From assembly GCA_965230415.1 (NCBI GenBank), contig CBDDKZ010000005.1, positions 4,526,001 through 4,590,000 on the forward strand: a DNA stretch of 64,000 bases, in the 5' to 3' direction. Below are positions 26,688-35,593 of this stretch, piece by piece; within the stretch, counting starts at the first letter, position 1; every line of letters begins with the position of its first letter. A program made the position numbers and the translations under genes. The notes beneath the pieces are model-generated. The model was not told where the DNA came from, searched no databases, and saw nothing but the letters and a program-made list of their open reading frames with translations. This DNA comes from CBDDKZ01 sp965230415 (GTDB lineage Bacteria > Bacteroidota > Bacteroidia > Cytophagales > JAAEPT01).

Positions 26688-27437
26688 ATGAGTATTTTAA
26701 AAAAAACACCAGGAGAGAAACCTGATACAAATAGTGATGATCGTAATAAGAGTGAATTTGGTTTCCGAAGTAAACCTGATTGGACCTCTTTCACTAATTT
26801 ATTAGAACTGCATGCCGGACTATCCCACGAAAAACAACTAATATTTGGTGAGGTAATAGCTGAAAGCGCCTGGCAATTTGATATGAATTCAGGTACTATT
26901 TCATTCGGAGATAATTTTGAATTCCCGGTTCAAATAATTGGGTCTTTATCTCACAACGATCACTCCTGGATGTGGGGGTGGGCAAATGCTCAGAGTGGAA
27001 TTCCAGCACATTTATTGGAATATTCGAACGAATTAAGAGCGCTTGGCGAAGACAAGAATAGCAAAGAATTGACAGGAGGGCATTTCGTCGTTGATGAAGG
27101 TTTCGAACATCAAGTGGGAATGATCGCATGTGGCCATTTTAATACCAAAAGTTACTATTGTGCTGATTATGGCCAGGGAACATTGGTCGTGACTATTGAA
27201 AGTGATGCTATACCGGATGTCGATCAAAGCAGGTTTGAACGCATATTGAGCGGTTTTCCTCATCTAATTAGTCACATGGAATTAGATCACAAATTGGCAC
27301 TGGAATGTTACCTCATCGATCGAGGGTTTCAGTTGAAAATTGTGGAGAATGAAATTGTCGGGCTAAAAAATGGGAAAGAGATTGTCGGAATATTCGACCA
27401 GCATGAACGGTTAAAAAGCCTGAATGGCGATCTATAA
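26688..27437 (+). CDS. DUF6882 family protein
   Basis: The ATG at 26688 gives 249 residues; the frame is open from 26505 but the preceding 61 residues look non-coding. The family pattern is visible: a helix HAGLSHEKQLIFGEVI, then WQFDMNSGTISFGDNFEFPV, then IGSLSHNDHSWMWGWANAQ with the conserved Trp-rich strand, and LRALGEDKNSKELTGG. DUF6882 proteins are small cytoplasmic proteins of unknown function, often near toxin-immunity or contact-dependent loci in other bacteria; no toxin is seen here. Its immediate downstream neighbour is the broken serine hydrolase tail. Confidence 0.7.
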   Translation: MSILKKTPGEKPDTNSDDRNKSEFGFRSKPDWTSFTNLLELHAGLSHEKQLIFGEVIAESAWQFDMNSGTISFGDNFEFPVQIIGSLSHNDHSWMWGWANAQSGIPAHLLEYSNELRALGEDKNSKELTGGHFVVDEGFEHQVGMIACGHFNTKSYYCADYGQGTLVVTIESDAIPDVDQSRFERILSGFPHLISHMELDHKLALECYLIDRGFQLKIVENEIVGLKNGKEIVGIFDQHERLKSLNGDL

Positions 27438-27478
27438 ATGAGCAATTCGCAGCACAATTTAAGGCGGGTTAGTAATAA

Positions 27479-27776
27479 GCCCAATTTGTAATCATAAAAG
27501 CCAAAGAAATTGATGTTTCAGAAATGAACTTAAAAAGTTATGCTGGCAGCTATTACAGCAAAGAATTGGACGTATTTTACCATTTTAAATTAGAGAATGA
27601 CTTGCTTAAAGTAACTATAGGAGCTAAAAATGAAGCGATAGATTGTACGTCTATCGGCAAAGACCATTTTATAACAGAATTTGGGTCCCTAAGGTTTTTT
27701 TGGAACACGTAAAATGATTTCCGGCTTTGAACTCTCTTCGGGAAGAGTTGAAGATTTGAAATTTGTCAGGCAGTAA
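27479..27776 (+). pseudogene. Frameshifted C-terminal remnant of a serine hydrolase (beta-lactamase family)
   Basis: After three stops in a row (27470-27478) a frame reads KAKEIDVSEMNLKSYAGSYY, SKELDVFYHFKLENDLLKV and GKDHFITEFGSLRF, which is the beta-barrel tail found after the catalytic domain in Bacteroidota penicillin-binding-protein-like hydrolases. The frame ends at 27710-27712. Removing one T from the T7 run at 27695-27701 opens a second frame, GTRKMISGFELSSGRVEDLK then FVRQ and stop at 27776, the expected end of this domain. So a one-base insertion in the T-run, plus loss of the whole catalytic N-terminus, mark it as a scar. A sequencing error at the T-run is possible, but would not restore the missing part. 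Confidence 0.7.
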
Positions 27777-27899
27777 ACAGTGGCAGTTTAATCTTACAAA
27801 ACCGTAGCTTATGACATTTTTATACATTAAACGTAACCTTCTGTCCGACATTCGCGAATACTGATCAGAACTAATTATAATATTCAACCAATTTTTAAT

Positions 27900-28343
27900 G
27901 TGGAAAAACTATACCTTATCATTCCAGCCACTGCACTGTTAATCGCTTGTGGTGGCTCAACAATATCTGAAGATACGGTAGCAGAAAAGGACGAAATTGC
28001 CGTTACAGAAGAAGCCGTTGAAGAAGAAATGCCTGCTGATACAGCCGAGTTGATTAAAGGTAAATGGGAGTATTACAATACCTCGACACATGTGATGGGA
28101 CAAACGACAGATATGAAAGTCTTTGAAACATGGACTATGGAGTTTGGAGACTCAACTGTTACAGAATTTACTGACCTGGGTGGTGACACGAATACGATTA
28201 GTGGGACGTACACCATAGCACGGGATAGCCTGTTTAGAACGCATAACCCGGTAGGTGTTGCTATTAAAGAAATTTCAGCAGATAAGTTGGTGCTGCATAC
28301 CATGAAACTCTCGGGATTTTATTTTCGTCGCACGACGGAATAA
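27900..28343 (+). CDS. Lipocalin-like lipoprotein
   Basis: 147 residues from a GTG (the overlapping ATG at 27898 is in another frame and closes quickly). The lipobox LLIACGGS places the lipidated Cys near residue 17. An acidic Glu-rich linker leads to a small beta-barrel: LIKGKWEYYNTSTHVM, MKVFETWTMEFGDSTV and DTNTISGTYTIARDSLF, as in lipocalin-like DUF families of Bacteroidota. Probable role: binding of a small hydrophobic ligand at the membrane. It ends at a strong terminator. Confidence 0.7.
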   Translation: MEKLYLIIPATALLIACGGSTISEDTVAEKDEIAVTEEAVEEEMPADTAELIKGKWEYYNTSTHVMGQTTDMKVFETWTMEFGDSTVTEFTDLGGDTNTISGTYTIARDSLFRTHNPVGVAIKEISADKLVLHTMKLSGFYFRRTTE

Positions 28344-28369
28344 AGACCATTTAATGTTTGCAAACAAAG

Positions 28370-28400
28370 CAGTGAACTTATGTTCACTGTTTTTTTTTTG
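28370..28400 (+). terminator. Terminator after the lipocalin-like gene
   Basis: CAGTGAAC pairs with GTTCACTG around a TTAT loop and is followed by ten T. It lies 26 bp past the stop. Confidence 0.9.
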
Positions 28401-28514
28401 CCTTATTTTTTTCTACTAGCGACAAAGCCAGCGTACTTTGTTATCAGGAAAATTTGGAAAATAAATTCAGGTACGCCGGCATGCCTCGTTTTCATATACT
28501 ACATTTTACAACGC

Positions 28515-30140
28515 CTAATCGTTATATAAATGCCTGGCCTGCTTAATCATGATAGCCAGCTCAGGTAATTGAGTTTCGGGGTCGGGTAATGTAATTCCTT
28601 TGACGTTTGTTGCTATTTGATCGAGGCCGTATTTTCCAAGGTATTTTGATTGATGGATATATTGAGCAAAAGCCGCCACGCTGCTGGCCAGTTTAAATCG
28701 TTCACTCATTTTAGTCCCTGGACCGGCCTTAACACTGTGCTCAATAAGCTTGCTTGTTGTGTCTTTAGGGTGTTTGTACCTGAATTTAATGTGGCAGAGC
28801 TCTTTTGAGTGTTCGTGGTTGAGACTCACAGTGTTGTGATATTTAAGTTGATGAGCTTCTTTGCTACCATGATCCGAAGCGCTTACCAACTCGTAAAGTG
28901 CCGTTACATTATGTCCGGCACCTAATTCTCCGGCATCTTTTTTATCATCGTCAAAATCCTGACTATCGAGCAGGCGGTTTGTATACCCAATCAAACGGTA
29001 TTCGCTCACATGTGCTGAGTTGAATTCAATTTGAATTTTAACATCTTTGGCAATTGTGTAAACGGTGGCACTTAGATTATTGACAAGTACTCTCTGCGCT
29101 TCGCTTAAGTCGTCGATATAGAAATAGTTGCCGTTTCCGTGGTCTGCAATTGCTTCTAATTTGGAATCTTTAAAATTCCCCATTCCAAAGCCAAGAGCTG
29201 TAATGTATATATTTTCATTGCGCTCTTTTTCCACCATTTTTGTCATTTCCGCATCTGAAGAAGGGCCGATGTTAAAGTCACCATCGGTAGCTAAGATAAT
29301 TCTGTTGATGGAATTCCGGGTCTTATTTTTAGCCGCTTCACTATATGCAAGTTTTAATCCCGAAGCACCAGCGGTAGATCCACCGGACCCCAGTCCGTTG
29401 ATAGCTCTTTTAATCTTTTCCTTTTGATCTCCCGAAGTCGCTTTTAAAACCACACCGGTCGCACCGGCATAAACAACCAGTGAAATATGATCTTTTGCCC
29501 TTAGTTGATTACATAATTTGTTCAAAGATTTTTTGACCAAAGGAAGTTTGTTTTCTGCACCCATGGAACCGGAAATATCAACGAGAAAGACAAGGTTAAG
29601 TGGAGGCAATTCTTCAAAAGGAATACGTTTTCCCTGGATACCTATTTGTAAAAGGATGTTTTTTTCGTTCCAGGGGCAGGGGTGATGTTCTGTGTAGATA
29701 CTAAACGCACCATTTTCCGGCTGTTCATAATTATAGTCAAAGTAGTTTATAAACTCTTCCACTCTTACGGCTCCTTCAGGAGGTTTTGTATTTGATTTTA
29801 AATAATGCCTGCAATTAGTAAAGGAGGCAGCGTCTACATCAATTGAAAATGTCGATAAAGGTTCATCCAAGGGATTCTTGAAATCGTTTTCCTCAGAATA
29901 GGCATAAGATTCGGTGTTTTTTTGCGGAATTTCGAAAACAATTTCAGAATTATGAGCCGGCACCATTTTCCTTTTTACCGCACCTTTATGACGCCTCATG
30001 TCGCGGTTATCTCTTTGAGACCATTGTTTGGTCCCTTCGGCGCTTCGTTCCGCTACATGATGCCTTTTATAACTACACGAAACGTTTATTAGGACTATCG
30101 TTAATAATACAATTGGAGCTTTTAAATTAGTTGTTTTCAT
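28515..30140 (-). CDS. YfbK-like von Willebrand factor A lipoprotein
   Basis: 541 residues. Lipobox IVLINVSC with Cys 22. Residues ~90-175 hold the conserved N-terminal domain of YfbK-type proteins (PLSTFSIDVDAASFTNCRHY, PPEGAVRVEEFINYFDY), then the vWA domain starts with the MIDAS LVFLVDISGSMG (residues 184-194) and continues with DGDFNIGPS. A DUF3520-type C-terminal domain ends in PDPETQLPELAIMIKQAR. MIDAS proteins bind divalent metal and mediate protein contacts; the role of this family is not established. Its start lies inside the 3' end of a small upstream ORF. Confidence 0.9.
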   Translation of the reverse strand: MKTTNLKAPIVLLTIVLINVSCSYKRHHVAERSAEGTKQWSQRDNRDMRRHKGAVKRKMVPAHNSEIVFEIPQKNTESYAYSEENDFKNPLDEPLSTFSIDVDAASFTNCRHYLKSNTKPPEGAVRVEEFINYFDYNYEQPENGAFSIYTEHHPCPWNEKNILLQIGIQGKRIPFEELPPLNLVFLVDISGSMGAENKLPLVKKSLNKLCNQLRAKDHISLVVYAGATGVVLKATSGDQKEKIKRAINGLGSGGSTAGASGLKLAYSEAAKNKTRNSINRIILATDGDFNIGPSSDAEMTKMVEKERNENIYITALGFGMGNFKDSKLEAIADHGNGNYFYIDDLSEAQRVLVNNLSATVYTIAKDVKIQIEFNSAHVSEYRLIGYTNRLLDSQDFDDDKKDAGELGAGHNVTALYELVSASDHGSKEAHQLKYHNTVSLNHEHSKELCHIKFRYKHPKDTTSKLIEHSVKAGPGTKMSERFKLASSVAAFAQYIHQSKYLGKYGLDQIATNVKGITLPDPETQLPELAIMIKQARHLYND

Positions 30141-30303
30141 ATTGCTTTTTTGTTGGGTGAGACATTTTTATGGTGTTATTGGAAGTGTAAGTCGCACACA
30201 CAGCATGTTGGTAAAAGCCGGTGAGTGTGAAGAACAGCAATAGCACCGTGATCATAATTAATAAACCCGTGCGATTTTGGTAATGAATAAATAGCGTTTT
30301 CAT
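30127..30303 (-). CDS. Small single-pass membrane ORF overlapping the vWA gene start
   Basis: 58 codons from the ATG at 30301-30303. The peptide has one hydrophobic segment (GLLIMITVLLLFFTLTGFY) and a Lys-rich tail (TKKQYENN), and it overlaps the vWA start codon by 14 nt in a different frame. The overlap suggests translational coupling. It is too short for many gene callers and has no recognised family, so it may be a leader ORF only. Confidence 0.45.
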   Translation of the reverse strand: MKTLFIHYQNRTGLLIMITVLLLFFTLTGFYQHAVCATYTSNNTIKMSHPTKKQYENN

Positions 30304-30315
30304 AGTTTTTTTAGA

Positions 30316-30345
30316 GCAATCTGTTTAATTTATTAAACAGATTGC
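30316..30345. promoter_or_regulatory. 14-bp stem-loop in the leader of the vWA transcript
   Basis: GCAATCTGTTTAAT and its perfect reverse complement flank a TT loop, 12 bp upstream of the small ORF's start on the minus strand. On the plus strand it is followed by CTTTTTA and would be a terminator, but no plus-strand gene leads into it. It is either an RNA element in the vWA leader or a terminator from antisense transcription. Confidence 0.6.
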
Positions 30346-30350
30346 CTTTT

Positions 30351-30725
30351 TATTGAAAGATCCTGGTAGCTTTAACAATAAGAGTATGAAGGAGTATAAA
30401 ATCCACAATTGTCAGAAGAAAAAATACCTATTGGAACACAAATTGTGGACTTAAGTTAGTGTACCATCGAAAACCATAATTGCTGAGAGCACGTTCTGGT
30501 GTTGATTTCAATATGCTCTGCCGTATAGCGTTAAAGGCTTTAGGTGATCTAATTTGAAAGTATTTTAATTAGAACGAACTTACAAGATAAGTATTATCGT
30601 ATTATGCATGGACATTATAATGCGTGGCGAAACTCAAGGTATGGCTCTGAGGTTTTGTTTAATAAAATAGCTGTTCTTTTAAACAATTTTTGATTTAAAC
30701 TGTTTTCTACCTAAATGTGGATTTT
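30351..30725. other. Upstream region of the carotenoid operon
   Basis: About 375 bp without a gene, between the divergent vWA and crtI units. It must carry the crt promoter. I see CCACAATT (30403-30410) inverted as AATTGTGG (30441-30448) and GATAAGTATTATC near 30589, both operator-like, but no clear TAnnTTTG match. Confidence 0.45.
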
Positions 30726-32210
30726 ATGAGTGTATCTGAACGTAATATAGTAGTGATTGGAGGAGGGTTTTCTGGCTTGGCGAGTGCATCTATATTGGCC
30801 AGAGATGGATATAACGTTACGCTTATTGAAAAAAATGAACAGGTAGGAGGAAGGGCTCGTTCGTTTAACACACAGGGCTTCACATTTGATATGGGGCCAA
30901 GTTGGTACTGGATGCCAGATGTTTTTGAACATTACTTCAAACAATTTGAGAAGTCAAGTGCCGATTTTTATGACTTGGTGAGGCTCGACCCTTCATACCA
31001 GGTTTATTATGAAAGTGGTCATCCGCTTCAATTGCCGGCTTCTTCCGAAAAGCTATTACAGCTTTTTGAAGAAGTGGAACAGGGGGCAGGCAAACTATTG
31101 GCAGCATTTTTGCAAGACGCTCAGTATAAGTATGAGCGAAGTATGAAAGAGTTTATTTACAAACCTTCTTTGAAAGTATCAGAGTTTGCATCATTGAAAT
31201 TAATGAAGGATTTGTTTAAGCTTAACCTGCTTACATCTTTTGACAGACATGTTGCAAAATACTTTAAAAACAAAATATTATTGAGTATTCTTAATTTCCC
31301 AATTTTATTTTTGGGAGCGCTACCGAGCAATACGCCGGCGATGTACAGCCTCATGAATTACGCAGACTTAGTCTTGGGAACCTGGTATCCCATGGGAGGG
31401 ATGCATAAAATTATACAGGGGATGGAGCGTATCGCTCGGGATCAAGGAGTGCGTATACTTACAGGACGTGCCGTAGATCATATAATAGTAGCAAAGGGCA
31501 AGGCGGATGCGGTAAAGGTAGATGGTGAGCTCATCAACTGTGATGCTGTTATTGCAAGCGCGGATTACCAACATGTAGATAGTCAACTATTAGAACCTCA
31601 ATACCGGAATTACAACGAAAAATACTGGGATAAGAAAGAAATGGCTCCTTCCTGTATTTTGTATTACGTAGGGGTCAACAAAAGATTGAGAAATCTAAAA
31701 CATCACAACTTGTTCTTTGACAGCTCTTTCGATAAACATGTGAGTGAGATTTACAATAATCCGCAGTGGCCAAGTGATCCTTTGTTTTATGCCTGCGTTC
31801 CTTCCGTCACAGATGCTTCTGTTGCGCCTGAAGATTGTGAGAATTTATTCCTGCTTATTCCCGTAGCACCTGGATTAAAAGACTCCGAAATAGAAAGAGA
31901 GAAGTACTTTCAGATGCTCATAGAAAGACTGGAACAGCGTACGGGACAAAGTATCAAAGAACATATAGTGTATAGCAAGAGTTATGCACCCTCCGACTTT
32001 GTTCATGACTACAATGCTTTTAAAGGTAATGCCTATGGTTTATCAAACGTGCTTAAACAAACGGCGTTTTTGAAACCGAAAATAAAAAATAAAAAAGTAG
32101 AAAATCTCTACTATACAGGACAACTTACCGTTCCCGGGCCTGGAGTGCCACCAAGTCTTATATCCGGACAAATAGTAGCTCAACAAGTAACTAAAGATTT
32201 ACAATTATGA
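30726..32210 (+). CDS. crtI: Phytoene desaturase (CrtI-type)
   Basis: 494 residues from the ATG at 30726. The N-terminal dinucleotide-binding fold (VVIGGGFSGLASASILARDG, then EKNEQVGGRARSF) binds FAD, and the closing LYYTGQLTVPGPGVPPSLIS block is the characteristic C-terminal signature. Converts phytoene to lycopene through repeated desaturation at the membrane. Its stop overlaps the crtB start by 4 nt (ATGA), showing translational coupling. CrtI relatives include diapophytoene desaturase and other oxidases; neighbours crtB and crtYcd support the phytoene role. No regulator gene is adjacent. Confidence 0.93.
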   Translation: MSVSERNIVVIGGGFSGLASASILARDGYNVTLIEKNEQVGGRARSFNTQGFTFDMGPSWYWMPDVFEHYFKQFEKSSADFYDLVRLDPSYQVYYESGHPLQLPASSEKLLQLFEEVEQGAGKLLAAFLQDAQYKYERSMKEFIYKPSLKVSEFASLKLMKDLFKLNLLTSFDRHVAKYFKNKILLSILNFPILFLGALPSNTPAMYSLMNYADLVLGTWYPMGGMHKIIQGMERIARDQGVRILTGRAVDHIIVAKGKADAVKVDGELINCDAVIASADYQHVDSQLLEPQYRNYNEKYWDKKEMAPSCILYYVGVNKRLRNLKHHNLFFDSSFDKHVSEIYNNPQWPSDPLFYACVPSVTDASVAPEDCENLFLLIPVAPGLKDSEIEREKYFQMLIERLEQRTGQSIKEHIVYSKSYAPSDFVHDYNAFKGNAYGLSNVLKQTAFLKPKIKNKKVENLYYTGQLTVPGPGVPPSLISGQIVAQQVTKDLQL

Positions 32211-33043
32211 AATCCATCTTTGACAAAGTATCTGCTAAGTGCAGCCGAACCACAACTTTCAATTATAGCACTTCGTTCACATTGGGCATTTTGCTCATGC
32301 ACCGCGATTTAAGAGCACCAATATTTTCCATATATGGTTTCGTAAGATTTGCAGATGAAATAGTTGATTCATTTCAAGGTTATGACAGGGCTACACTCTT
32401 AGAGGAATTTAAAAAGGACACCTATAAAGGCATAGAGCAGGGTATAAGTTTAAACCCCATCATTAACAGCTTTCAGCATATAGTTAACAGGTATGATATA
32501 GACCATGCATTAATTGAAACCTTCTTCAGAAGCATGGAAATGGACCTATACGATCTTTCCTACGACGATGATCGCTATAAGGAATATATTCTGGGATCGG
32601 CCGAAGTTGTAGGGTTAATGTGCTTGAAAGTATTTACAAACGGAGATAAAGATCAGTATAATAAACTGTCTAAATATGCGATGACCCTAGGGTCTGCTTT
32701 TCAAAAAATTAACTTTTTAAGGGACCTGAATGCAGACTATATCGGGCTGGGAAGGACCTATTTTCCCGGAGTCGATATTACGCAATTTGATGATGAGACA
32801 AAAAGGAAAATTGAAACAGAAATAGCCGAAGAATTTGAGTACGCCTATGAAGGTATTATGAAGTTGGATAAAAAGGCTCGCTTTGGCGTGTTCTTAGCCT
32901 ATCGCTATTATTCTAAATTACTAAAGAAGGTGAAAAAAACCAAAGCCAATAAAATGTTACAAACGCGCATTCGAATTCCTAATCAGCATAAATACTCCTT
33001 GCTTGTTACGTCTTATGTGAAGCACAAACTAAATGTAGTCTAA
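32207..33043 (+). CDS. crtB: Phytoene synthase
   Basis: 278 residues. Condenses two GGPP molecules to phytoene. The two Asp-rich substrate regions are present: FVRFADEIVDSF (about residues 44-55) and INFLRDLNADY, followed by GRTYFP, the typical signature of squalene/phytoene synthases. Overlaps crtI by 4 nt at its start, and its stop codon shares one base with the start of the next gene. crtE (GGPP synthase) is not in this window. Confidence 0.95.
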   Translation: MKSIFDKVSAKCSRTTTFNYSTSFTLGILLMHRDLRAPIFSIYGFVRFADEIVDSFQGYDRATLLEEFKKDTYKGIEQGISLNPIINSFQHIVNRYDIDHALIETFFRSMEMDLYDLSYDDDRYKEYILGSAEVVGLMCLKVFTNGDKDQYNKLSKYAMTLGSAFQKINFLRDLNADYIGLGRTYFPGVDITQFDDETKRKIETEIAEEFEYAYEGIMKLDKKARFGVFLAYRYYSKLLKKVKKTKANKMLQTRIRIPNQHKYSLLVTSYVKHKLNVV

Positions 33044-33534
33044 TGCGATTTTCATTGACGATTTTATTGCTCGTGATTGTAGTTCACATTTCGAATGCAC
33101 AGCGCATCGATGAAGTGAGGAATGAATATCACGCCCAATTATTTGCATCAAAAGATATGTCGGCTTTGATCAAAAAATTGGAGAATAGGGAACGAAGCTG
33201 TAAGTTGAATGCTTACTATGCCTGTGCCCGCATGGTAGGTGCAGAACGAGTATTATCACCAATACAAAAACTAAAGACTTTTAATGAAGGAAAAGGGATT
33301 TTGGAAAAAGAGATTAGTAAAAAACCTAATGACATAGAGTTGCGCTACTTGCGTTTGAGTATACAATTAAATGCTCCTGATATACTTGGTTATAATAAAG
33401 CGATAGAGAAAGATAAGTTGTTTATTATTCGTAATTTTGATACGTTGAGCTCTTCGAAAGTTAAATCGTATATCAGAAAATTGTTTAAAAACTCCGAGCA
33501 AATAACTGAAGATGAACTGAATAAATTAATGTGA
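33043..33534 (+). CDS. Unknown secreted protein inside the carotenoid operon
   Basis: 163 residues. Signal peptide MRFSLTILLLVIVVHISNAQ, cleaved after NAQ or SNA. The rest is helical and charged with repeated amphipathic segments (SALIKKLENRERSCKLNAYY, TFNEGKGILEKEISKKPNDI), like a small TPR-type helical repeat. I recall an unnamed gene of this kind between crtB and crtZ in some Flavobacteriia, but no function. One-base overlap with crtB and 1-nt gap to crtZ mean it is made with the pathway enzymes, while being exported across the inner membrane. It may assist placement of carotenoids, or assemble an enzyme complex; both are guesses. Confidence 0.8.
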   Translation: MRFSLTILLLVIVVHISNAQRIDEVRNEYHAQLFASKDMSALIKKLENRERSCKLNAYYACARMVGAERVLSPIQKLKTFNEGKGILEKEISKKPNDIELRYLRLSIQLNAPDILGYNKAIEKDKLFIIRNFDTLSSSKVKSYIRKLFKNSEQITEDELNKLM

Positions 33535-33535
33535 T

Positions 33536-34006
33536 ATGACTTGGCTGCTAAACATATTCATTACCCTTGCGATATTCTTTTTTATGGAATTTGTTGCCTG
33601 GTTTACCCATAAGTACATTATGCATGGTTTTATGTGGTACTTCCATAAAGATCATCACAAACCAACTGCAGGTTTCCTCGAGAAAAATGATTTTTTCTTT
33701 CTAATATTTGCACTGCCGGGGTCTGCATTTTCAATAGTAGGGGCTTTAAATCATTATGATTATCACTTTTTCATTGGTTTGGGTATTACACTATATGGTT
33801 TGGCCTATTTCTTAATACATGATATTTTTATTCATCAGCGATTTAAATTATTTCGTAATTCAAATAATACCTACTTTCGGGCTTTAAGAAGAGCCCATAA
33901 AATGCATCATAAACATATAGGGAAGGAAAAAGGTGAGTGCTTTGGAATGCTTTGGGTTCCATTTAAATACTTCAGGCTTGCCTCAAAGCATGGTAGCCAT
34001 GGATAA
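33536..34006 (+). CDS. crtZ: Beta-carotene 3-hydroxylase (CrtZ-type)
   Basis: 156 residues; an integral-membrane diiron hydroxylase of the fatty-acid hydroxylase superfamily. Histidine clusters are visible: WFTHKYIMHGFMWYFHKDHH, HDIFIHQRF and RRAHKMHHKHIG. Four hydrophobic segments surround them. Converts beta-carotene to zeaxanthin. The stop overlaps the next start by 8 nt. Confidence 0.93.
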   Translation: MTWLLNIFITLAIFFFMEFVAWFTHKYIMHGFMWYFHKDHHKPTAGFLEKNDFFFLIFALPGSAFSIVGALNHYDYHFFIGLGITLYGLAYFLIHDIFIHQRFKLFRNSNNTYFRALRRAHKMHHKHIGKEKGECFGMLWVPFKYFRLASKHGSHG

Positions 34007-34694
34007 ATACCTCTATTTATTTATTAATATAGGCAGTATTATTGTCCCCTTCATTTATAGCTTTCACAAAAAAATGCCTTTTGTAAAATTATGGAAGTCG
34101 TTTTTTGTAGCTAATATATTAGTTGGTATTGTTTTCATTATCTGGGACATGTTTTTTACACATATGGGAGTTTGGGGCTTTAATACCCGTTATTTGTTGG
34201 GAATACATTTGTATAACCTGCCTCTGGAGGAAATGTTATTCTTCTTATGTATTCCTTATGCCTGTGTATTTACGTATGAAGCACTGAACTTTTTGATTAA
34301 AAAGGACTATTTCTCATCAATCGCTAGCTATATTAGTTTGGGGGTAATTGTAGTTTGTCTGGTTTTGGGAATAATTTACAGAAATAACTGGTATACGGCT
34401 GTGACGATGTTCTCTCTTTCCATATTGATTGCCTGGATTTCGTTTATAATGAAGGCTTCTTTCCTATCGCGCTTTTATTTGGCTTTCATTATTGTTCTTA
34501 TTCCTTTTTTCATAGTAAATGGGTTATTAACAGGTAGTTATATTCCTCAAGAAGTGGTGTGGTACAATGAGCAGGAGATTATAGGTCTTCGACTGGGAAC
34601 AATACCACTGGAAGATACTTTTTATGCCATGTTTTTACTATTATCCATCGTAACAATTCACGAACAGCTTAAGAAAAAATTTGGAATTCTATGA
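33999..34694 (+). CDS. crtYcd: Lycopene cyclase, fused CrtYc-CrtYd type
   Basis: 231 residues from the ATG at 33999; the longer frame from 33933 lies wholly within crtZ. Seven or so membrane helices form two similar halves, each with the lycopene cyclase signature: PLEEMLFFLCIPYACVFTYE in the first and PLEDTFYAMFLLLSI in the second. This is the single-chain version of the heterodimeric cyclase found in actinobacteria and some Bacteroidota and archaea, unlike the flavoprotein CrtY. It forms beta-carotene from lycopene; family members can stop at gamma-carotene or act on other acyclic substrates. The start overlaps crtZ by 8 nt, its stop overlaps the ABC gene by 4. Confidence 0.9.
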   Translation: MDKYLYLFINIGSIIVPFIYSFHKKMPFVKLWKSFFVANILVGIVFIIWDMFFTHMGVWGFNTRYLLGIHLYNLPLEEMLFFLCIPYACVFTYEALNFLIKKDYFSSIASYISLGVIVVCLVLGIIYRNNWYTAVTMFSLSILIAWISFIMKASFLSRFYLAFIIVLIPFFIVNGLLTGSYIPQEVVWYNEQEIIGLRLGTIPLEDTFYAMFLLLSIVTIHEQLKKKFGIL

Positions 34695-35593
34695 TCAAAG
34701 CAACTGATCTTAATTACGCTTACGATAAGCGCTATAATGCTATTAACGACTTGAACATGTTTGTTCCCGAAGGTGCATTTTATGGGCTCATTGGACCAAA
34801 TGGCGCTGGAAAATCTACTTTGATCAAACTTATTATGGGTCTGAAAAAGATAACAACAGGAAGTTTGGAGTTAAGCGCATCAAGGTCAGAACTGGGAGTT
34901 GTTCCTCAGGAATTGGCGCTATTTGACGACCTTTCCGTGTTAGAGCACCTACAGCTATACAGCAAATTGTATAAGCTGAAAAAGGGGCAGTCAGAACTGG
35001 AAGAGTTGATTGATAATATGGATTTGAATGTCAAAATGCATGAAAAGGCAAAACACCTGTCAGGAGGTATGAAAAGGCGCGTGAACCTATTAATTTCAAT
35101 ATTACATGAACCCAGATTGCTACTCTTGGATGAGCCAACAGTGGGTGTTGATCCCCAGAGCAAGCAATTAATCTTTGAACAATTGATAAAGTTAAACAAA
35201 CGGGGAGCAACCATTCTTTTCGCTTCCCATCATTTCCATGAAATCGAAAGCTACTGTAATCGCATTGCAATGCTTGACAAAGGTACGCTTTTGTTAGATG
35301 AAGATATAAATGGTTTTAAGAACTTAGTAAAAAGAGAGGATGAAGCGCGTGTGGTAGTAAACTGTGAAAAGCAGGAGTTAAAAGCCATTTTGGACAAGGA
35401 AGGGACGGCAATTTTAAAAGAAGAACAACATACATATACGCTGAGTGTCAAATTGCCTGTACTTCATAACATAATAAACCATATATTAGGAGCGAATTTG
35501 CAAATAATTAACATAAATTACGGTCCAAGAAGTCTCGAAGAGGTTTATTTTGAATTGTTAAAGAGGAAGGATGATTCGTGCACTGCTTATTAA
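34691..35593 (+). CDS. ABC transporter ATP-binding protein, coupled to the crt genes
   Basis: 300 residues. Walker A GPNGAGKST (residues 35-43), Q-loop VVPQELALFD, signature LSGGMKRRVNLLI and Walker B LLLLDEPTVGVDPQS with the H-loop in FASHHFHE. The C-terminal ~70 residues form the accessory domain typical of ABC-2-type (DrrA/NatA-like) exporters. It overlaps the cyclase gene by 4 nt and the permease gene by 23 nt, so all three are one translational unit. The partner substrate is unknown. Confidence 0.93.
   Translation: MIKATDLNYAYDKRYNAINDLNMFVPEGAFYGLIGPNGAGKSTLIKLIMGLKKITTGSLELSASRSELGVVPQELALFDDLSVLEHLQLYSKLYKLKKGQSELEELIDNMDLNVKMHEKAKHLSGGMKRRVNLLISILHEPRLLLLDEPTVGVDPQSKQLIFEQLIKLNKRGATILFASHHFHEIESYCNRIAMLDKGTLLLDEDINGFKNLVKREDEARVVVNCEKQELKAILDKEGTAILKEEQHTYTLSVKLPVLHNIINHILGANLQIININYGPRSLEEVYFELLKRKDDSCTAY

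Noticed and set aside
33933..33998. Upstream extension of the lycopene cyclase frame
   Set aside because: It lies fully inside crtZ and the first membrane helix begins right after the ATG at 33999.
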